NCBI RefSeq assembly: GCF_006171285.1
Contig: NZ_CP040889.1
Span: 1,860,001 to 1,924,000 of the forward strand
DNA: 64,000 nt
Direction of reading: 5' to 3'
Source of the DNA: Leclercia adecarboxylata
GTDB taxonomy: Bacteria > Pseudomonadota > Gammaproteobacteria > Enterobacterales > Enterobacteriaceae
Shown here: positions 10,259 through 21,247 of the stretch, in pieces
How the letters are laid out: each line of letters opens with the position of its first letter
How positions within the stretch are numbered: the first letter of the stretch is position 1
Program-made: the position numbers and the translations under genes
Notes under the pieces: model-generated
The model's input: only the letters and a program-made list of their open reading frames with translations
Database searches by the model: none
What the model was told of the DNA's origin: nothing

Positions 10259-10276
10259 TGTCACTTATTCACGACA
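10259..10276 (-). promoter_or_regulatory. GlrR activator site upstream of glmZ
   Basis: The sequence TGTC-N10-GACA (TGTCGTGAATAAGTGACA on the minus strand) matches the known GlrR binding consensus and lies about 200 bp upstream of the glmZ start, a suitable distance for a sigma-54 enhancer. The spacer 10101-10258 is AT-rich and could hold an IHF bend; no gene was seen in it. Confidence 0.75.
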
Positions 10277-10326
10277 GGCCAGCATATCGCTGTCGGCAAT
10301 AAGCAACAGTGGCAGGAATGACAGAA

Positions 10327-10355
10327 AACAAAAAACCCCGCCGAAGCGGGGTTCA
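10327..10355 (-). terminator. Terminator of the argX-hisR-leuT-proM tRNA operon
   Basis: On the minus strand a CCCCGC-ttc-GCGGGG hairpin followed by TTTTTTG lies a few bases after tRNA-Pro. Confidence 0.9.
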
Positions 10356-10359
10356 AAAT

Positions 10360-10436
10360 TGGTCGGCGAGAGAGGATTCGAACCTCCGACCCACTGGTCC
10401 CAAACCAGTTGCGCTACCAAGCTGCGCTACTCGCCG
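10360..10436 (-). tRNA. proM: tRNA-Pro (anticodon TGG)
   Basis: A 77-nt cloverleaf with encoded CCA; the anticodon loop contains TTTGGGA, giving anticodon TGG. It is the last gene of a four-tRNA operon in the same order as E. coli argX-hisR-leuT-proM. Confidence 0.97.
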
Positions 10437-10480
10437 AAATACTGCTTTTTTGAATTTTTAGTTCAATTCATTAAAAGTCG

Positions 10481-10566
10481 TGGTGCGAGGGGGGGGACTC
10501 GAACCCCCACATCCTAAGGACACTAACACCTGAAGCTAGCGCGTCTACCAATTCCGCCACCTTCGC
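10481..10566 (-). tRNA. leuT: tRNA-Leu (anticodon CAG)
   Basis: A class II tRNA with long variable arm and encoded CCA; the anticodon is CAG. At 86 nt it is one base shorter than E. coli leuT in the variable arm, which is probably natural variation. Confidence 0.97.
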
Positions 10567-10587
10567 AATTCACAACTCTTTAAATAA

Positions 10588-10664
10588 TGGGGTGGCTAAT
10601 GGGATTCGAACCCACGACAACTGGAATCACAATCCAGGGCTCTACCAACTGAGCTATAGCCACC
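10588..10664 (-). tRNA. hisR: tRNA-His (anticodon GTG)
   Basis: A 77-nt tRNA starting with the extra G(-1) typical of tRNA-His, anticodon GTG (GGATTGTGATTCC), and encoded CCA. Confidence 0.97.
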
Positions 10665-10727
10665 ACTGTATTCTTTCACGCGGTTCTGCCTACTTCACAG
10701 ACCACCGCAGCTCGAGCACCGGGTAAA

Positions 10728-10804
<77 letters not shown>

Positions 10805-10910
10805 TTAGCGCCGTTGCGGGGCTGGATATTACGGAGGTCTCGGTCTGCTGTCTAGTGCTTTTTTAAAAATAAATGCGCGTTTGCTTAGACTTTGCGCACT
10901 TTGCCGCATA

Positions 10911-12293
10911 TTACTGCGTTTTTGTCCGATCTATGTGTCGACCCAGGCCAAAAAGCTTATATCCCGCGCTCACGGCCGCCAGGAAGATCATCCCGACATA
11001 CAGCGACATGCGGGTGTCTTGGTTGAAGTACATGCCGATCAGCACGCAGATCAGGAACGCCATCGTTACGTAGTTCGCCCACGGGAACAGAATGGAGCGG
11101 AACGGATGGCTGGCAATCGCTTTTTTGTGTGCCTGGCGAAAACGCAGCTGGCTAATCAGGATCACAAACCACGGCACCATGCCCGGCAGAACGCTGGCGC
11201 TGTACACGTAAACAAAGACACGCTGCGGGTTCGGGATGATGTAGTTCAGGCATGACCCCACCAGCAGGATGACAATCGAGATAGCTACACCCGCCACCGG
11301 CACGCCCGCGCGGGAAACTTTGCCCACCGCCGCCGGAAGCTGGCGATTTTTTGCCAGGGCGTAGAGCATACGTCCGCAGCTGTACATGCCGCTGTTACAG
11401 CCAGACAGCGCCGCCGTCAGCACCACAAAGTTGATAATCGCCGCCGCCGCGGTAATGCCGATTTTGGCAAAGGTCAGCACGAACGGGCTACCGTTACTGC
11501 CAATCTCATTCCACGGGAAGATAGTAACGATGACGAAAATCGCGCCCACGTAGAAGATCAGGATACGCCACAGCACCTTGCCTACCGCGCTGCGCAGGGT
11601 CACCTGCGGATTTTTCGCTTCACCGGCAGTAATCCCAATCAGCTCAACGCCCTGATAGGACGCCACCACGATACAGAGCGCGGTCAGGAAGCCTTTCCAG
11701 CCGCCGGCAAAGAAGCCGCCGTGTTCAGTCAGATTACTAAAGCCAATCGCCTGGCCGCCGTTACCCAAACCGAAGAAAATCACCCCCACGCCGATGACAA
11801 TCATCACGATAATGGTGGTGACTTTGATCATCGCGAACCAGAACTCGATCTCACCGTACAGACGCACGGCGGCCAGGTTCGCCAGCGCCACCAGCCCCAC
11901 GGCGATCAGCGCGGGTATCCATTGCGCCATCTCCGGGAACCAGAACTGCACGTAGACCCCAATGGCGGTGATCTCCGATATCCCCACCGCCATCCACATA
12001 AACCAGTACGACCACGCCGTGAGATAGCCAAAAAACGGGCTCATGTAGCGGTGCGCATAGACGGCAAACGAACCGGCGACCGGTTCAAGGAACAACATCT
12101 CGCCCATGGAGCGCATGATAAAGAAGACGAACAGCCCGGCGATGATATACGCCAGCAGGACCGACGGTCCGGCCCATTTCAGGGTACTGGCGGAGCCCAT
12201 AAACAGGCCCACGCCAATCGTCCCGCCAAGGGCGATAAGTTCAATATGACGAGCTTCCAGCCCACGCTGAAGCTCCGATTTTTTCTCTGCCAT
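10911..12293 (-). CDS. yifK: APC-family amino acid permease YifK (threonine/serine transporter ThrP)
   Basis: This 460-residue inner-membrane permease belongs to the amino acid-polyamine-organocation family, with about 12 transmembrane helices. The unwound-helix substrate motif [14 protein letters not shown] is at residues 23-36. In E. coli YifK (ThrP) imports threonine and serine. It lies downstream of the ECA operon on the same strand but 268 bp after wecG, so it probably has its own promoter. That gap (12294-12561) shows no other gene. Confidence 0.94.
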   Translation of the reverse strand: MAEKKSELQRGLEARHIELIALGGTIGVGLFMGSASTLKWAGPSVLLAYIIAGLFVFFIMRSMGEMLFLEPVAGSFAVYAHRYMSPFFGYLTAWSYWFMWMAVGISEITAIGVYVQFWFPEMAQWIPALIAVGLVALANLAAVRLYGEIEFWFAMIKVTTIIVMIVIGVGVIFFGLGNGGQAIGFSNLTEHGGFFAGGWKGFLTALCIVVASYQGVELIGITAGEAKNPQVTLRSAVGKVLWRILIFYVGAIFVIVTIFPWNEIGSNGSPFVLTFAKIGITAAAAIINFVVLTAALSGCNSGMYSCGRMLYALAKNRQLPAAVGKVSRAGVPVAGVAISIVILLVGSCLNYIIPNPQRVFVYVYSASVLPGMVPWFVILISQLRFRQAHKKAIASHPFRSILFPWANYVTMAFLICVLIGMYFNQDTRMSLYVGMIFLAAVSAGYKLFGLGRHIDRTKTQ

Positions 12294-12561
12294 AAATCCT
12301 CGGTTGTGCTTGCGACTCTCCCGGCCTTAGCCGGTTATTGTTATAGGTACAGATGCGCTATCACAGGCTGTGCGTAATGGACCGTTTATGTTAACGGTTG
12401 ATGCAAAAACAGCCTGGTACGGTAGTGACGGGGGGGAATGGTTTCTTAAATTTTGTGAAATGGCAAACGATGCGTTAAAAAAATGAATGTATTGCACATA
12501 AAAGCAGCATGTTTGCAGGTGAGTTGCAGCGCGAACAGCATATCGCGCTGCTAATAAGATA

Positions 12562-13302
12562 TTAAAGCCGTCCTGAGTAGTGCCAGCCGAGATAACGCAG
12601 CAGACGTAGCTGGCGGGTGATGCGGCTGGGCTGGGATAACAGACGATACAGCCACTCCAGCCCCAGGTTCTGCCACACTTTTGGCGCACGCTTCACATGG
12701 CCGGTAAAGACATCATAGGTGCCGCCCACGCCCATATAGAGCGCGTCCGGGTAGACCAGGCGGCAGTCGCGCATCAGGATCTCCTGGCGCGGAGACCCCA
12801 TGGCGACGGTGATAATCTTCGCTCCGCTGTCACGAATGCGGGCAAACAGCGCCTGCTGATCGTCCGCGCTGAAATAACCGTCCTGGCTACCAACAATATT
12901 CACCTGCCACTGCGCACGCAGCTTCTGCTCGGTTTGCGCCAGCACCTCAGGCTTGCCGCCGACGAGAAACACCGGCGTGCCGTCTACGCCCGCCCGCGCC
13001 ATCAGCGCTTCCCAGAGATCGGCACCTGCCACGCGGGAGATATTGGCAGACGGGTATTTCTTACGCACGGAGCGAACCACGCTGATCCCGTCAGCGTATT
13101 TAAACTCGGCCGCTTCGATAAGTTCCCGCACCTGGGCGTTATCCTCAATGGTAAGCATTTTTTCTGCATTGATGGCCACCAGCGTGCCGGTTTTGATCCC
13201 ATCCCCGGCGCACAGATAGTCCAGCGCATGCTGCATATCACGCCAGCCGATCAGCTTCAGCCCCCGCAGGTCATACTGCGGTGCAGAGGTATTGTCAGTC
13301 AT
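12562..13302 (-). CDS. wecG: UDP-ManNAcA transferase WecG (ECA lipid II synthesis)
   Basis: WecG adds N-acetyl-D-mannosaminuronic acid to undecaprenyl-PP-GlcNAc (lipid I), making ECA lipid II at the inner face of the cytoplasmic membrane. At 246 residues it has the family length and the WecG/TagA/CpsF (GT26) features, including a conserved GSPRQEILM stretch at about residues 170-178. It is the final gene of the wec operon, 12 bp after wzyE. Confidence 0.96.
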   Translation of the reverse strand: MTDNTSAPQYDLRGLKLIGWRDMQHALDYLCAGDGIKTGTLVAINAEKMLTIEDNAQVRELIEAAEFKYADGISVVRSVRKKYPSANISRVAGADLWEALMARAGVDGTPVFLVGGKPEVLAQTEQKLRAQWQVNIVGSQDGYFSADDQQALFARIRDSGAKIITVAMGSPRQEILMRDCRLVYPDALYMGVGGTYDVFTGHVKRAPKVWQNLGLEWLYRLLSQPSRITRQLRLLRYLGWHYSGRL

Positions 13303-13314
13303 TATTATCCTTAC

Positions 13315-14667
13315 TCAGACTCGCGAAAGCGCCCTGCCGCCAGCCGGTTCGCGCTTATGCACTAACCCGGCGCTGTCGAGCAGCCAGTACAGCAGCTTCG
13401 CCAGCAGCAGACAGGCGCCAAAAACCACCATGAAAAAGACCACGCGGGAGACGAATGAATCCAGTCCTTCTCGCGCCAGCACGATCATATTGAAAATGGC
13501 ACCGAAACAGAAACTATGCAAAATCGCTGCCTTGTAGCGGTTGGTCTCCTGATTGCCCAGGGTATAGAGCCAGTCAAACCACTTGATAATCAGCCCCACG
13601 GCAATGGCGCCCGGCAGGATAAACCAGCCGCCGCCCATTACCACCAGCGAGCCGATCAGCGTCGGTGAAATCGCCAGCCCGGAGTGGTTGTTCAGCACTT
13701 CCCAGGTAAAGTAGTTCGCGGTGTTCAGCACCACGCCGGGCCTGTCCGGCCACAGCCAGGTGGGGATAAAGACATAAAAATCGCGCACGATGGGCGCCAG
13801 CCCCTGGAAGTCGATTTTGTCGTAGTTCTGCAGCAGCAGGGCCAGGTTTTCCCACGGCGAAAAGGTGTCGCGGGTGAGGTAGAGGAAGGTGTAAAACGCC
13901 TCGTCGCCGCTGACATCCATGCCATAGCGCTTCAGCGCCAGCCAGAACATCCCCACGATCCCCATGACGCCCGCCGCAGCCAGCATCCACAGCGAGATCC
14001 AGCCGCGAATGATGCCGATAAACAGGAAGATGGCGAAGGCGATAATGATGTTCGCGCGCGTGCCGCCAACAATCATGTAGGTCAGCAGGCCAAACGCCAC
14101 GGTGCTGACCAGGAAGAACAGCCACGCCCGGGCATCCTGACGCAGAAAATAGACCACCAGCATCGCCGGAATGAAGAAATAGAAGAAGCGCTTGAGCGCC
14201 ACGCCGGAGACTTCGCTGGAGAAGATCTGGCTGTAAGAGTGCAGCTTAAACAGCAGAAATCCGTTGTGCATGAAGAAGATACCGACGGTGACAAGCGCAA
14301 TCCCCATCAGCATCATCCAGGCCAGGTGCGTCTCGACCCGGTTCATGGTGAACAGCGGCCGTCGCGATACATTGCTGCTGGCCGGTTTTAGCCGCGTCTT
14401 ATAGGCGACGTAATAGACCCCATAGAAGCAGGTGGCCGACAGCAGCGCCTGCATCAGGATCTCCGGCGGGACGACGGCCACATCGAAGCGGAAGACCAGA
14501 ATGCTGGTCAGCGGGAAGCCGAAGTAAAAGGTCAGCAGAAACAGCAGCGAGAAGAAGACGTTAAAGTTGAAGCGCACCCGGCGGAACTCGAACCACGTCA
14601 GGGTGGCGATAAACAAGGTGCTCAGAAGCCAGATGACCAGCAGGCCGCTAAATTGCAACTGGCTCAT
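13315..14667 (-). CDS. wzyE: ECA polymerase WzyE
   Basis: WzyE polymerises ECA trisaccharide repeats on the periplasmic side of the inner membrane. The start at 14667 ([12 protein letters not shown]) gives 450 residues, exactly the E. coli length, and overlaps the wecF stop by 4 bp; the longer open frame upstream runs into wecF and is not used. About 11-12 transmembrane helices are evident. Confidence 0.96.
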   Translation of the reverse strand: MSQLQFSGLLVIWLLSTLFIATLTWFEFRRVRFNFNVFFSLLFLLTFYFGFPLTSILVFRFDVAVVPPEILMQALLSATCFYGVYYVAYKTRLKPASSNVSRRPLFTMNRVETHLAWMMLMGIALVTVGIFFMHNGFLLFKLHSYSQIFSSEVSGVALKRFFYFFIPAMLVVYFLRQDARAWLFFLVSTVAFGLLTYMIVGGTRANIIIAFAIFLFIGIIRGWISLWMLAAAGVMGIVGMFWLALKRYGMDVSGDEAFYTFLYLTRDTFSPWENLALLLQNYDKIDFQGLAPIVRDFYVFIPTWLWPDRPGVVLNTANYFTWEVLNNHSGLAISPTLIGSLVVMGGGWFILPGAIAVGLIIKWFDWLYTLGNQETNRYKAAILHSFCFGAIFNMIVLAREGLDSFVSRVVFFMVVFGACLLLAKLLYWLLDSAGLVHKREPAGGRALSRV

Positions 14668-15743
14668 GCATTCTCTCCTGAGGCGATCCGCAGCGCCTGA
14701 TGCCACGGCGTGAGGTAGTTCGGGCTGAAGAAGTCGATGGCGTTTTTATCCACCTGCGCCAGCTGTCGCTGAGCTTCACGCACCACTTCTTCGCTCAGGT
14801 CATCCGTGGTGAACAGCACCGGAATGTGCTGCTCAGCCATATCCTGCCAGAACGGGTTTTCGCGATTAAGCACGCAGGGTACGCCCGCCTGGATCAGCAG
14901 ACACAGCGTGCCAATCCCCTGCTGGCGCGCAAAGATGAAATAGCCCAGATCGCACTGGCGCAGCAGCGCCAGGTAGTCGTCAAAGGCCAGCTTATCGCTG
15001 AGGATCTGCAGGTTGTCAGGGCTGAACAGCGCCAGCCCGCTCTGACGGACTTCATCGATGTACGCCGCATTATTAGCAGGATAGCCCATCGGCACGATCA
15101 CGTTGACCGTATCGCCAAATTGCTGATGTACCGCCTTCAGAGCCGCAACGTGCTCGTTGCTGCGATCCCCGGAGTTGCCCACCAGAATCGTCAGCTTGCC
15201 CTCGCGTTTCACGTCACTGGCTAAACCGTTCAGCGCCGGGTCCATGCGGGTCGGGAAATAGAGCAGCTCGCCGCGCACGTTCGGATGCTGTTTCGCGAAG
15301 TAGTTCAGATCGCCGCGGGTGGCAAAGATACAACCCACCCGGCCCTGCGCCATGCGCCGCAGCGGGTAGAAGAGACGGAATTTCCAGCCCCGGGAGACTT
15401 CATACAGATCAGCGCCCCAGATATGCCAGTTAAACTGCGCGGGCTTGATCCCGCCGTTCAGCAATGCCAGCCACAGGCCGGTATTAAACTGGCCGTGGAA
15501 AAAGAAGCGCTGCTGACGATTCGCTTTGGCTTTGGCGATCACCGCTTTCGCAAGCGAGGCTTTGTCCGGCCAGAAGGTCAGCTGCAGTGCCGGGCAGGCG
15601 GCGCTGAGGCCGGTGTCCTTGCCCACCACCATAAATTCGCGCGCCAGCGCGCTGCCGGGTGCCAGTTCATCGTTGAAGAACCGCAGTACGGTCTGGTTAT
15701 GATGTGGGATATCCGATCCCAGGACGTGAATCAGTGCAGTCAT
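14664..15743 (-). CDS. wecF: Fuc4NAc transferase WecF (ECA lipid III synthesis)
   Basis: WecF (TDP-Fuc4NAc:lipid II transferase) adds the third sugar of the ECA repeat. The product is 359 residues, the E. coli length, and is soluble or peripherally membrane-bound, with no transmembrane helix. It overlaps wzxE and wzyE by 4 bp on each side, so translation is coupled. It needs TDP-Fuc4NAc made by WecE and WecD. Confidence 0.96.
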   Translation of the reverse strand: MTALIHVLGSDIPHHNQTVLRFFNDELAPGSALAREFMVVGKDTGLSAACPALQLTFWPDKASLAKAVIAKAKANRQQRFFFHGQFNTGLWLALLNGGIKPAQFNWHIWGADLYEVSRGWKFRLFYPLRRMAQGRVGCIFATRGDLNYFAKQHPNVRGELLYFPTRMDPALNGLASDVKREGKLTILVGNSGDRSNEHVAALKAVHQQFGDTVNVIVPMGYPANNAAYIDEVRQSGLALFSPDNLQILSDKLAFDDYLALLRQCDLGYFIFARQQGIGTLCLLIQAGVPCVLNRENPFWQDMAEQHIPVLFTTDDLSEEVVREAQRQLAQVDKNAIDFFSPNYLTPWHQALRIASGENA

Positions 15744-16990
15744 GCGCGTTTATGCCAAAGTAAAAAGACGCCGCAACAGGCAGCAAAATAGACAATGTAG
15801 GTGGCCATGTAGGCCTGAGCCGCCCCCAGCGCGCCGTGCGCAGGGATCAGCCAGTGCGAGAATGCGGTGAGCAACGCAAACTGGCTGATTTCCGCCAGGA
15901 TATAGAGCCGCAGCGACGCTTTGGCGATCACCAGATAGCCAAAGACGTAAGCGCCTACTTTCAGCACGTCCCCCACCAGCTGCCAGGCGAACAGATCGCG
16001 CATCGCGGTAAATTTGTCAGAGAACAGCAGCCAGATGGCGACATCGCGCAGCAACCAGACGGTAAAACTGGCCACCGCGACCGCCGGTAAGACGAAGCGC
16101 AGCGAGCGGAGAATTTCGCGGGTGATCTCCTGCCGCGCCGTCAGGCGAGACAGGGTTGGCAGCAGGTAGACGCTAAAGGAGGCGGTAATAAACTGCAGGT
16201 AGGCATCGGAGATACTGCTGACCCCCTGCCAGATCCCCACTTCGTCCCAGCTGTAGTGCGCCGCCAGCAGGTTTCGCATCATCACATAGGCCACCGGCAG
16301 GGTGACGGAGGTGATGAGCGCCATCAGGGTAAATTTGCCCAGCTGGCCCGCGAGGATGTTGTCCCATTTGGGCTTGAGATAGTGCAGCGGAATGGTGCCC
16401 CTGCGCATCAGCATAAAGGCCGCCGGAACAACCACCAGCGCTGGCACCAGCGCCAGCCCCAGCAGCGCGCCTTCGTAGCCGCCCAGCCGGTAGCAGAAGT
16501 AATAGGCAATGACCCCAATTACGCTGCCGATAATCAGCGCCAGCGCATTGCCCGCGGCATCGCGAAAGCCCTTCATCAGCGCCAGCAGCAGGTTCGCCCA
16601 GGCGATGCCCATTTGAACCAGCGCCACCAGCCGCACCAGGCCCTGATAATTTGGATGACCAAACAGGCCCTGACTGATGGGCGCCGCCGCCAGTAAAAAG
16701 ATGACCGCCAGCAGGGTGGAAAAGCCCAGTACCATCGCCGATGAGGTGCCGACAACCGTGCGCAGCTGCGCCGCATCGTCATGATACTGCGCGACGTACT
16801 TGGTCACGCCGTTGAAGATCCCCGCCCCGGCCAGTACGCCCAGTACGGTAACCAGCTGGCGGAAGTTACCCGCCTGCCCGACACCGGAAGGACCAAAGGA
16901 GACGGCCAGCAGTTTTACGACCAGCAATCCCACGCCGATCTTGACGAGTGTGGACGCGGCGGTCCACACCGATGCTTTCGCCAGAGACAT
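15740..16990 (-). CDS. wzxE: ECA lipid III flippase WzxE
   Basis: WzxE moves undecaprenyl-linked ECA trisaccharide across the inner membrane. The product is 416 residues, as in E. coli, with about 12 transmembrane segments of the polysaccharide transporter (PST/MOP) family; the first begins at about residue 12. It sits 1 bp after wecE and overlaps wecF by 4 bp. Confidence 0.96.
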   Translation of the reverse strand: MSLAKASVWTAASTLVKIGVGLLVVKLLAVSFGPSGVGQAGNFRQLVTVLGVLAGAGIFNGVTKYVAQYHDDAAQLRTVVGTSSAMVLGFSTLLAVIFLLAAAPISQGLFGHPNYQGLVRLVALVQMGIAWANLLLALMKGFRDAAGNALALIIGSVIGVIAYYFCYRLGGYEGALLGLALVPALVVVPAAFMLMRRGTIPLHYLKPKWDNILAGQLGKFTLMALITSVTLPVAYVMMRNLLAAHYSWDEVGIWQGVSSISDAYLQFITASFSVYLLPTLSRLTARQEITREILRSLRFVLPAVAVASFTVWLLRDVAIWLLFSDKFTAMRDLFAWQLVGDVLKVGAYVFGYLVIAKASLRLYILAEISQFALLTAFSHWLIPAHGALGAAQAYMATYIVYFAACCGVFLLWHKRA

Positions 16991-16991
16991 A

Positions 16992-18122
16992 TCAGCCGAA
17001 ATAACTCAGAAGGGTATTAATCACCGTGCGCTGGTTAACCGCAGCGAGGTTGTAGAACAGCGGTAAGCGGAGTAACCGCTCACTTTCTTTCGTTGTGAAG
17101 CGATCTTCACCCACGAACTCGCCAAAGGCTTCGCCCGCCGGGCTCGAGTGCAGCGGAATATAGTGGAACACCGCCAGGATCTCAGCCTCTTTCAGATACG
17201 CGATAAGCGCGCTGCGATCGTCGTTATCCCGCAGCTTGATGTAGAACATATGGGCGTTGTGCACGCAGTCCGCCGGGATGGTCGGCAGTTCGATACGGCC
17301 TTTGCGCGCCAGCGGGGCAAGCGCATCGTGATAGGTCTGCCACAGGGCCAGACGTTGCTGGTTGATGCGGTCTGCCGCCTCCAGCTGGGCCCAAAGGTAC
17401 GCCGCCTGCAGATCCGCCATCAGGTAGCTGGAGCCAATATCGCGCCAGGTGTACTTATCCACCTGCCCGCGGAAGAACTGGCTGCGGTTGGTGCCTTTCT
17501 CACGGATGATCTCTGCGCGCTCCACCAGGGCACGATCGTTAATCAGCGTCGCCCCGCCTTCACCGCCCGCGGTGTAGTTTTTGGTTTCGTGGAAGCTGAA
17601 GCAGCCAATGTGCCCGATGGTGCCCAGCGCGCGGCCTTTGTAGGTGGACATCACCCCCTGGGCGGCGTCTTCCACCACGAACAGGTTGTGCTTTTTGGCA
17701 ATCGCCATGATGGTGTCCATCTCGCACGCTACACCGGCATAGTGAACCGGCACGATGGCGCGGGTTTTGTCGGTGATCGCCGCTTCAATCAGCGTTTCGT
17801 CGATGTTCATGGTATCCGGGCGGATATCCACAAAGACGATTTTCGCTCCGCGCAGCACGAAGGCGTTGGCGGTAGAGACGAAGGTATAGCTCGGCATGAT
17901 CACTTCATCACCGGGACCCAGATCAAGCAGCAGCGCCGCCATCTCCAGCGACGCCGTGCAGGACGGGGTCAGCAGAACTTTAGGACTCTGGAAACGCTGC
18001 TCCATCCACTGCTGGCAACGACGCGTATAGCCGCCATCGCCACAAAGTTTGCCGCTGCCCATCGCAGACTGCATGTAATCGAGTTCGGTGCCCACCACAG
18101 GAGGCGCATTAAATGGGATCAT
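16992..18122 (-). CDS. wecE: dTDP-4-amino-4,6-dideoxygalactose transaminase WecE
   Basis: WecE is a PLP aminotransferase that converts dTDP-4-keto-6-deoxy-glucose to dTDP-Fuc4N. It has 376 residues, the E. coli length. The PLP lysine is Lys181 (FHETKNYTAGGEGG) and the cofactor-binding aspartate is Asp152 (VVEDAAQG). Its substrate is normally made by RffH and RffG, but no gene for either is present in this operon. Confidence 0.97.
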   Translation of the reverse strand: MIPFNAPPVVGTELDYMQSAMGSGKLCGDGGYTRRCQQWMEQRFQSPKVLLTPSCTASLEMAALLLDLGPGDEVIMPSYTFVSTANAFVLRGAKIVFVDIRPDTMNIDETLIEAAITDKTRAIVPVHYAGVACEMDTIMAIAKKHNLFVVEDAAQGVMSTYKGRALGTIGHIGCFSFHETKNYTAGGEGGATLINDRALVERAEIIREKGTNRSQFFRGQVDKYTWRDIGSSYLMADLQAAYLWAQLEAADRINQQRLALWQTYHDALAPLARKGRIELPTIPADCVHNAHMFYIKLRDNDDRSALIAYLKEAEILAVFHYIPLHSSPAGEAFGEFVGEDRFTTKESERLLRLPLFYNLAAVNQRTVINTLLSYFG

Positions 18123-18126
18123 CTTG

Positions 18127-18804
18127 TCACCTGTATAGCCAGTAAGCGGTCGATTCGATGTTGCCGCCGCTTGCGATGTAACGTTTAAGCGCGGCGGTGT
18201 TGCCCATCTGGGTCGCCACCCGCAAAGTAGAAATCTGCTGTTGCTGCGCCCAGTGCAGCGCCGCCTGCATTAACTTTTCGCCCATGCCGCGCCCGGCCAG
18301 CAGGCCGATACGCGCCTCGTCGTCGCTGAGCTTACGCAGGGATACAAAGCCCTCGATGGCACCATCCGGCGCACGGAACACCAGGCAAAGATGGTCGAAG
18401 GTGCCTTTTACCGCATTTTCGATCCATTGGGCATAGAAGCGGCCGCTGTCGTCCGGGGCGTACCAGGGCGCGCGAAAACGGCTCTGGGCAAAGGCCTGCG
18501 CGGCCAGCTGGCGCAGCGCCGGAATATCCTGTTCGGTTGCGGGTACAGCACCCGGGCAGGCATGCTGCGTTACGGTAATGGCAAGATCGACTTCGCCTTC
18601 TACCAGCCTGAACCCCAGCTGCTGCAGCGCATCCAGCCAGTCGGCGCGGGTGGCCGGAATTTTGGCCTGCACCCGCTGCCAGGCGTCTAAACCGGAGACC
18701 GCCAGCAACGGCGCATCATCAGAGAGGCGCACAATCGCCGTGGGGAGGGCAAAAAACTCACTCTCCCACGCCAGCGGCTGTAATTCGCCGAAGAGCTGGC
18801 TCAA
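18127..18804 (-). CDS. wecD: dTDP-Fuc4N N-acetyltransferase WecD
   Basis: WecD acetylates dTDP-Fuc4N with acetyl-CoA to complete the TDP-Fuc4NAc donor. The product is 225 residues (224 in E. coli) with a C-terminal GNAT fold; the acetyl-CoA binding loop reads [12 protein letters not shown] at about residues 168-179. The start codon overlaps the wecC stop (ATGA), so wecC and wecD are directly coupled. In E. coli, rffG and rffH lie between them. Confidence 0.96.
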   Translation of the reverse strand: MSQLFGELQPLAWESEFFALPTAIVRLSDDAPLLAVSGLDAWQRVQAKIPATRADWLDALQQLGFRLVEGEVDLAITVTQHACPGAVPATEQDIPALRQLAAQAFAQSRFRAPWYAPDDSGRFYAQWIENAVKGTFDHLCLVFRAPDGAIEGFVSLRKLSDDEARIGLLAGRGMGEKLMQAALHWAQQQQISTLRVATQMGNTAALKRYIASGGNIESTAYWLYR

Positions 18805-20063
18805 CGCCAGACACCTTTGGTATCAACGATATAATCCTGACGCACAGCCTCGCCCTTGATGGCTTTAAACTCGCTGTGATCCACCAGCAGCACCAGCACA
18901 TCGGCGGTGGCCAGCGCATCATCAACGCTTACCAGGGTGCAGTGGCCGGCCAGTTTTTTCGGCAGCTCGTGGATATTGGGTTCAACCACCTGGGTTTCGC
19001 CGCTGTGCCACTGGGCAATCATTTCGGCAATTTCCATCGCCGGACTTTCACGCAGATCGTCAATGTTCGGCTTAAAGGCCAGACCGAAACAGGCGATGGT
19101 CACTTCACTGGCCCGCTTGCCGCTCTGGGTCAGGTAATCTGCCAGCGTGGCTTTCACCTGATTCAGCACCCAGTGAGGTTTGCTGTCGTTCACTTCGCGC
19201 GCGGTACGGATAAGACGCGCCTGCTGCGGGTTCTGCGCCACGATAAACCACGGGTCGACCGCAATACAGTGACCGCCCACGCCCGGTCCCGGTTGCAGGA
19301 TATTTACGCGCGGGTGGCGGTTCGCGAGGCGAATCAGTTCCCAGACGTTAATCCCCTGATCGGCACAGATGAGCGACAGTTCATTGGCAAACGCGATGTT
19401 GACGTCGCGGAAGCTGTTTTCGGTCAGTTTGCACATCTCGGCGGTGCGGGAGTTGGTTACCACACACTCGCCTTCCAGGAAGATGTTGTACAGCTCGCTG
19501 GCGCGGGCGGAACAGACCGGGGTCATCCCGCCAATCACGCGATCGTTTTTAATCAGCTCGACCATCACCTGCCCCGGCAGCACGCGCTCCGGACAGTAGG
19601 CGACGTTGATATCGGCCTGCTCGCCCGCCTGCTGCGGGAAGGTCAGGTCCGGGCGGGCCTCCGCCAGCCACTCGGCCATCTGCTCGGTAGCGCCGACCGG
19701 CGAGGTGGACTCGAGGATCACCAGTGCGCCTTTCTTTAACACCGGGGCGATACATTTCGCTGCCGCTTCGACATACACCATATCCGGCTCGTGATCGCCC
19801 TTAAACGGCGTCGGCACGGCGATGAGATAGGCATCGGCGACCACCGGCGTGGTGCTGGCCTTCAGGTATCCCCCTTCAACGGCCGTTTTTACTACCTTGT
19901 CGAGATCCGGCTCAACGATATGAATTTCACCCTTGTTGATAGTGGCAACCGCATGCTGGTTGATATCAACACCCACTACCTGTTTTTGACGGGAGGCAAA
20001 TGCCGCCGCCGTTGGCAGCCCGATATAGCCAAGACCAATGACAGAAATGGTAGTAAAACTCAT
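18801..20063 (-). CDS. wecC: UDP-N-acetyl-D-mannosamine dehydrogenase WecC
   Basis: WecC oxidises UDP-ManNAc to UDP-ManNAcA, the donor for WecG. The 420-residue product (E. coli length) has the NAD-binding motif GLGYIGLP at residues 10-17 and the catalytic cysteine Cys266 in [14 protein letters not shown]. It overlaps wecB by 4 bp upstream and wecD by 4 bp downstream. Confidence 0.97.
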   Translation of the reverse strand: MSFTTISVIGLGYIGLPTAAAFASRQKQVVGVDINQHAVATINKGEIHIVEPDLDKVVKTAVEGGYLKASTTPVVADAYLIAVPTPFKGDHEPDMVYVEAAAKCIAPVLKKGALVILESTSPVGATEQMAEWLAEARPDLTFPQQAGEQADINVAYCPERVLPGQVMVELIKNDRVIGGMTPVCSARASELYNIFLEGECVVTNSRTAEMCKLTENSFRDVNIAFANELSLICADQGINVWELIRLANRHPRVNILQPGPGVGGHCIAVDPWFIVAQNPQQARLIRTAREVNDSKPHWVLNQVKATLADYLTQSGKRASEVTIACFGLAFKPNIDDLRESPAMEIAEMIAQWHSGETQVVEPNIHELPKKLAGHCTLVSVDDALATADVLVLLVDHSEFKAIKGEAVRQDYIVDTKGVWR

Positions 20064-21190
20064 AGCGATACCCGATTGTGTTTGAGTGCGAACAAAATAC
20101 GGTCACAGGCCTGGCCATCACCATACGGATTATGGGCCCGGCTCATGGCCTGATACTCTTCGTTGTTGTGCAGCAGACGCGTCACCTCTTCAACGATGGT
20201 TCGCGAATCGGTGCCCACCAGCCTTACCGTTCCCGCTTTAACCGCTTCAGGACGCTCGGTGGTTTCACGCATCACCAGCACCGGCTTCCCGAGTGAAGGG
20301 GCTTCTTCCTGAATACCGCCTGAATCCGTCAGGATCAGCCAGGCATGGTTCATCAGCCAGACGAAAGGCAGATAGTCCTGCGGCTCAATAAGTATGACGT
20401 TTTTGACGTGCCCCAGGATGCGATTAACCGGCTCGCTGACGTTAGGGTTCAGATGCACCGGATAGACGATCTGGACATCTTCGTTCTGCGCGGCGATTTC
20501 GGCCAGCGCATGGCAAATTTGCTCAAAGCCCTGACCAAAGCTTTCCCGCCGGTGCCCGGTGACCAGAATCATCTTTTTACCGTTGGCGAGGAAGGGATAC
20601 TGCTCGGCCAGGTGTCCGCGCAGGCTCTCGTTCGCCAGCACCCGGTCGCGCACCCAGATCAGCGCGTCGATCACCGTATTGCCAGTGACAAAAATATGCT
20701 GGTCGTTGACGTTTTCACGCAGCAGGTTCTGCCGGGAATTTTCGGTTGGCGCAAAGTGATACATCGCCAGATGGCCGGTCAGGGTCCGGTTGGCCTCTTC
20801 AGGCCACGGAGAGGAGAGATCCCCGGTACGTAAGCCGGCTTCGACATGACCAACCGGAATACGTTGATAGAACGCCGCCAGACTGGTGGCGATGGTAGTG
20901 GTGGTATCGCCATGCACCAGCACGACATCCGGTCTGAACGACTCCAGAATAGGCTTTAACCCTTCCAGAATACGGCAGGTGATTTCAGTTAATCCTTGCC
21001 CCGGCTTCATAATATTGAGGTCGTAGTCGGGAACAATGGAGAAGAGTTTAAGGACCTGATCCAGCATCTCCCGATGCTGCGCGGTAACGCAAACTTTCGC
21101 CTCAAAATAAGGGTCGTTTGCCAGCGCATGAACCAGAGGCGCCATCTTGATGGCTTCCGGCCTTGTACCAAAGACAGTGAGTACTTTCAC
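20060..21190 (-). CDS. wecB: UDP-N-acetylglucosamine 2-epimerase WecB
   Basis: WecB interconverts UDP-GlcNAc and UDP-ManNAc, the first step towards ManNAcA. The 376-residue product keeps the active-site residues known from E. coli at the same positions: Asp95, Glu117, Glu131 and His213 ([10 protein letters not shown]). It is 57 bp downstream of wzzE and overlaps wecC by 4 bp. Confidence 0.97.
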   Translation of the reverse strand: MKVLTVFGTRPEAIKMAPLVHALANDPYFEAKVCVTAQHREMLDQVLKLFSIVPDYDLNIMKPGQGLTEITCRILEGLKPILESFRPDVVLVHGDTTTTIATSLAAFYQRIPVGHVEAGLRTGDLSSPWPEEANRTLTGHLAMYHFAPTENSRQNLLRENVNDQHIFVTGNTVIDALIWVRDRVLANESLRGHLAEQYPFLANGKKMILVTGHRRESFGQGFEQICHALAEIAAQNEDVQIVYPVHLNPNVSEPVNRILGHVKNVILIEPQDYLPFVWLMNHAWLILTDSGGIQEEAPSLGKPVLVMRETTERPEAVKAGTVRLVGTDSRTIVEEVTRLLHNNEEYQAMSRAHNPYGDGQACDRILFALKHNRVSL

Positions 21191-21247
21191 ATCGATTCTC
21201 TTCGATTAAGCGATGAAGGCCAGCAGCCTTCATCGTAGATGGCGTTC

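Noticed and set aside
10073..10321. An 82-codon frame between glmZ and the tRNA cluster
   Set aside because: It overlaps the glmZ promoter and GlrR site, has no Shine-Dalgarno, and shows no recognisable domain.
10481..10566. tRNA-Leu one base shorter than in E. coli as a sequence error
   Set aside because: The difference is in the variable arm, the stem still pairs, and no CCWGG motif is involved; natural variation is more likely.
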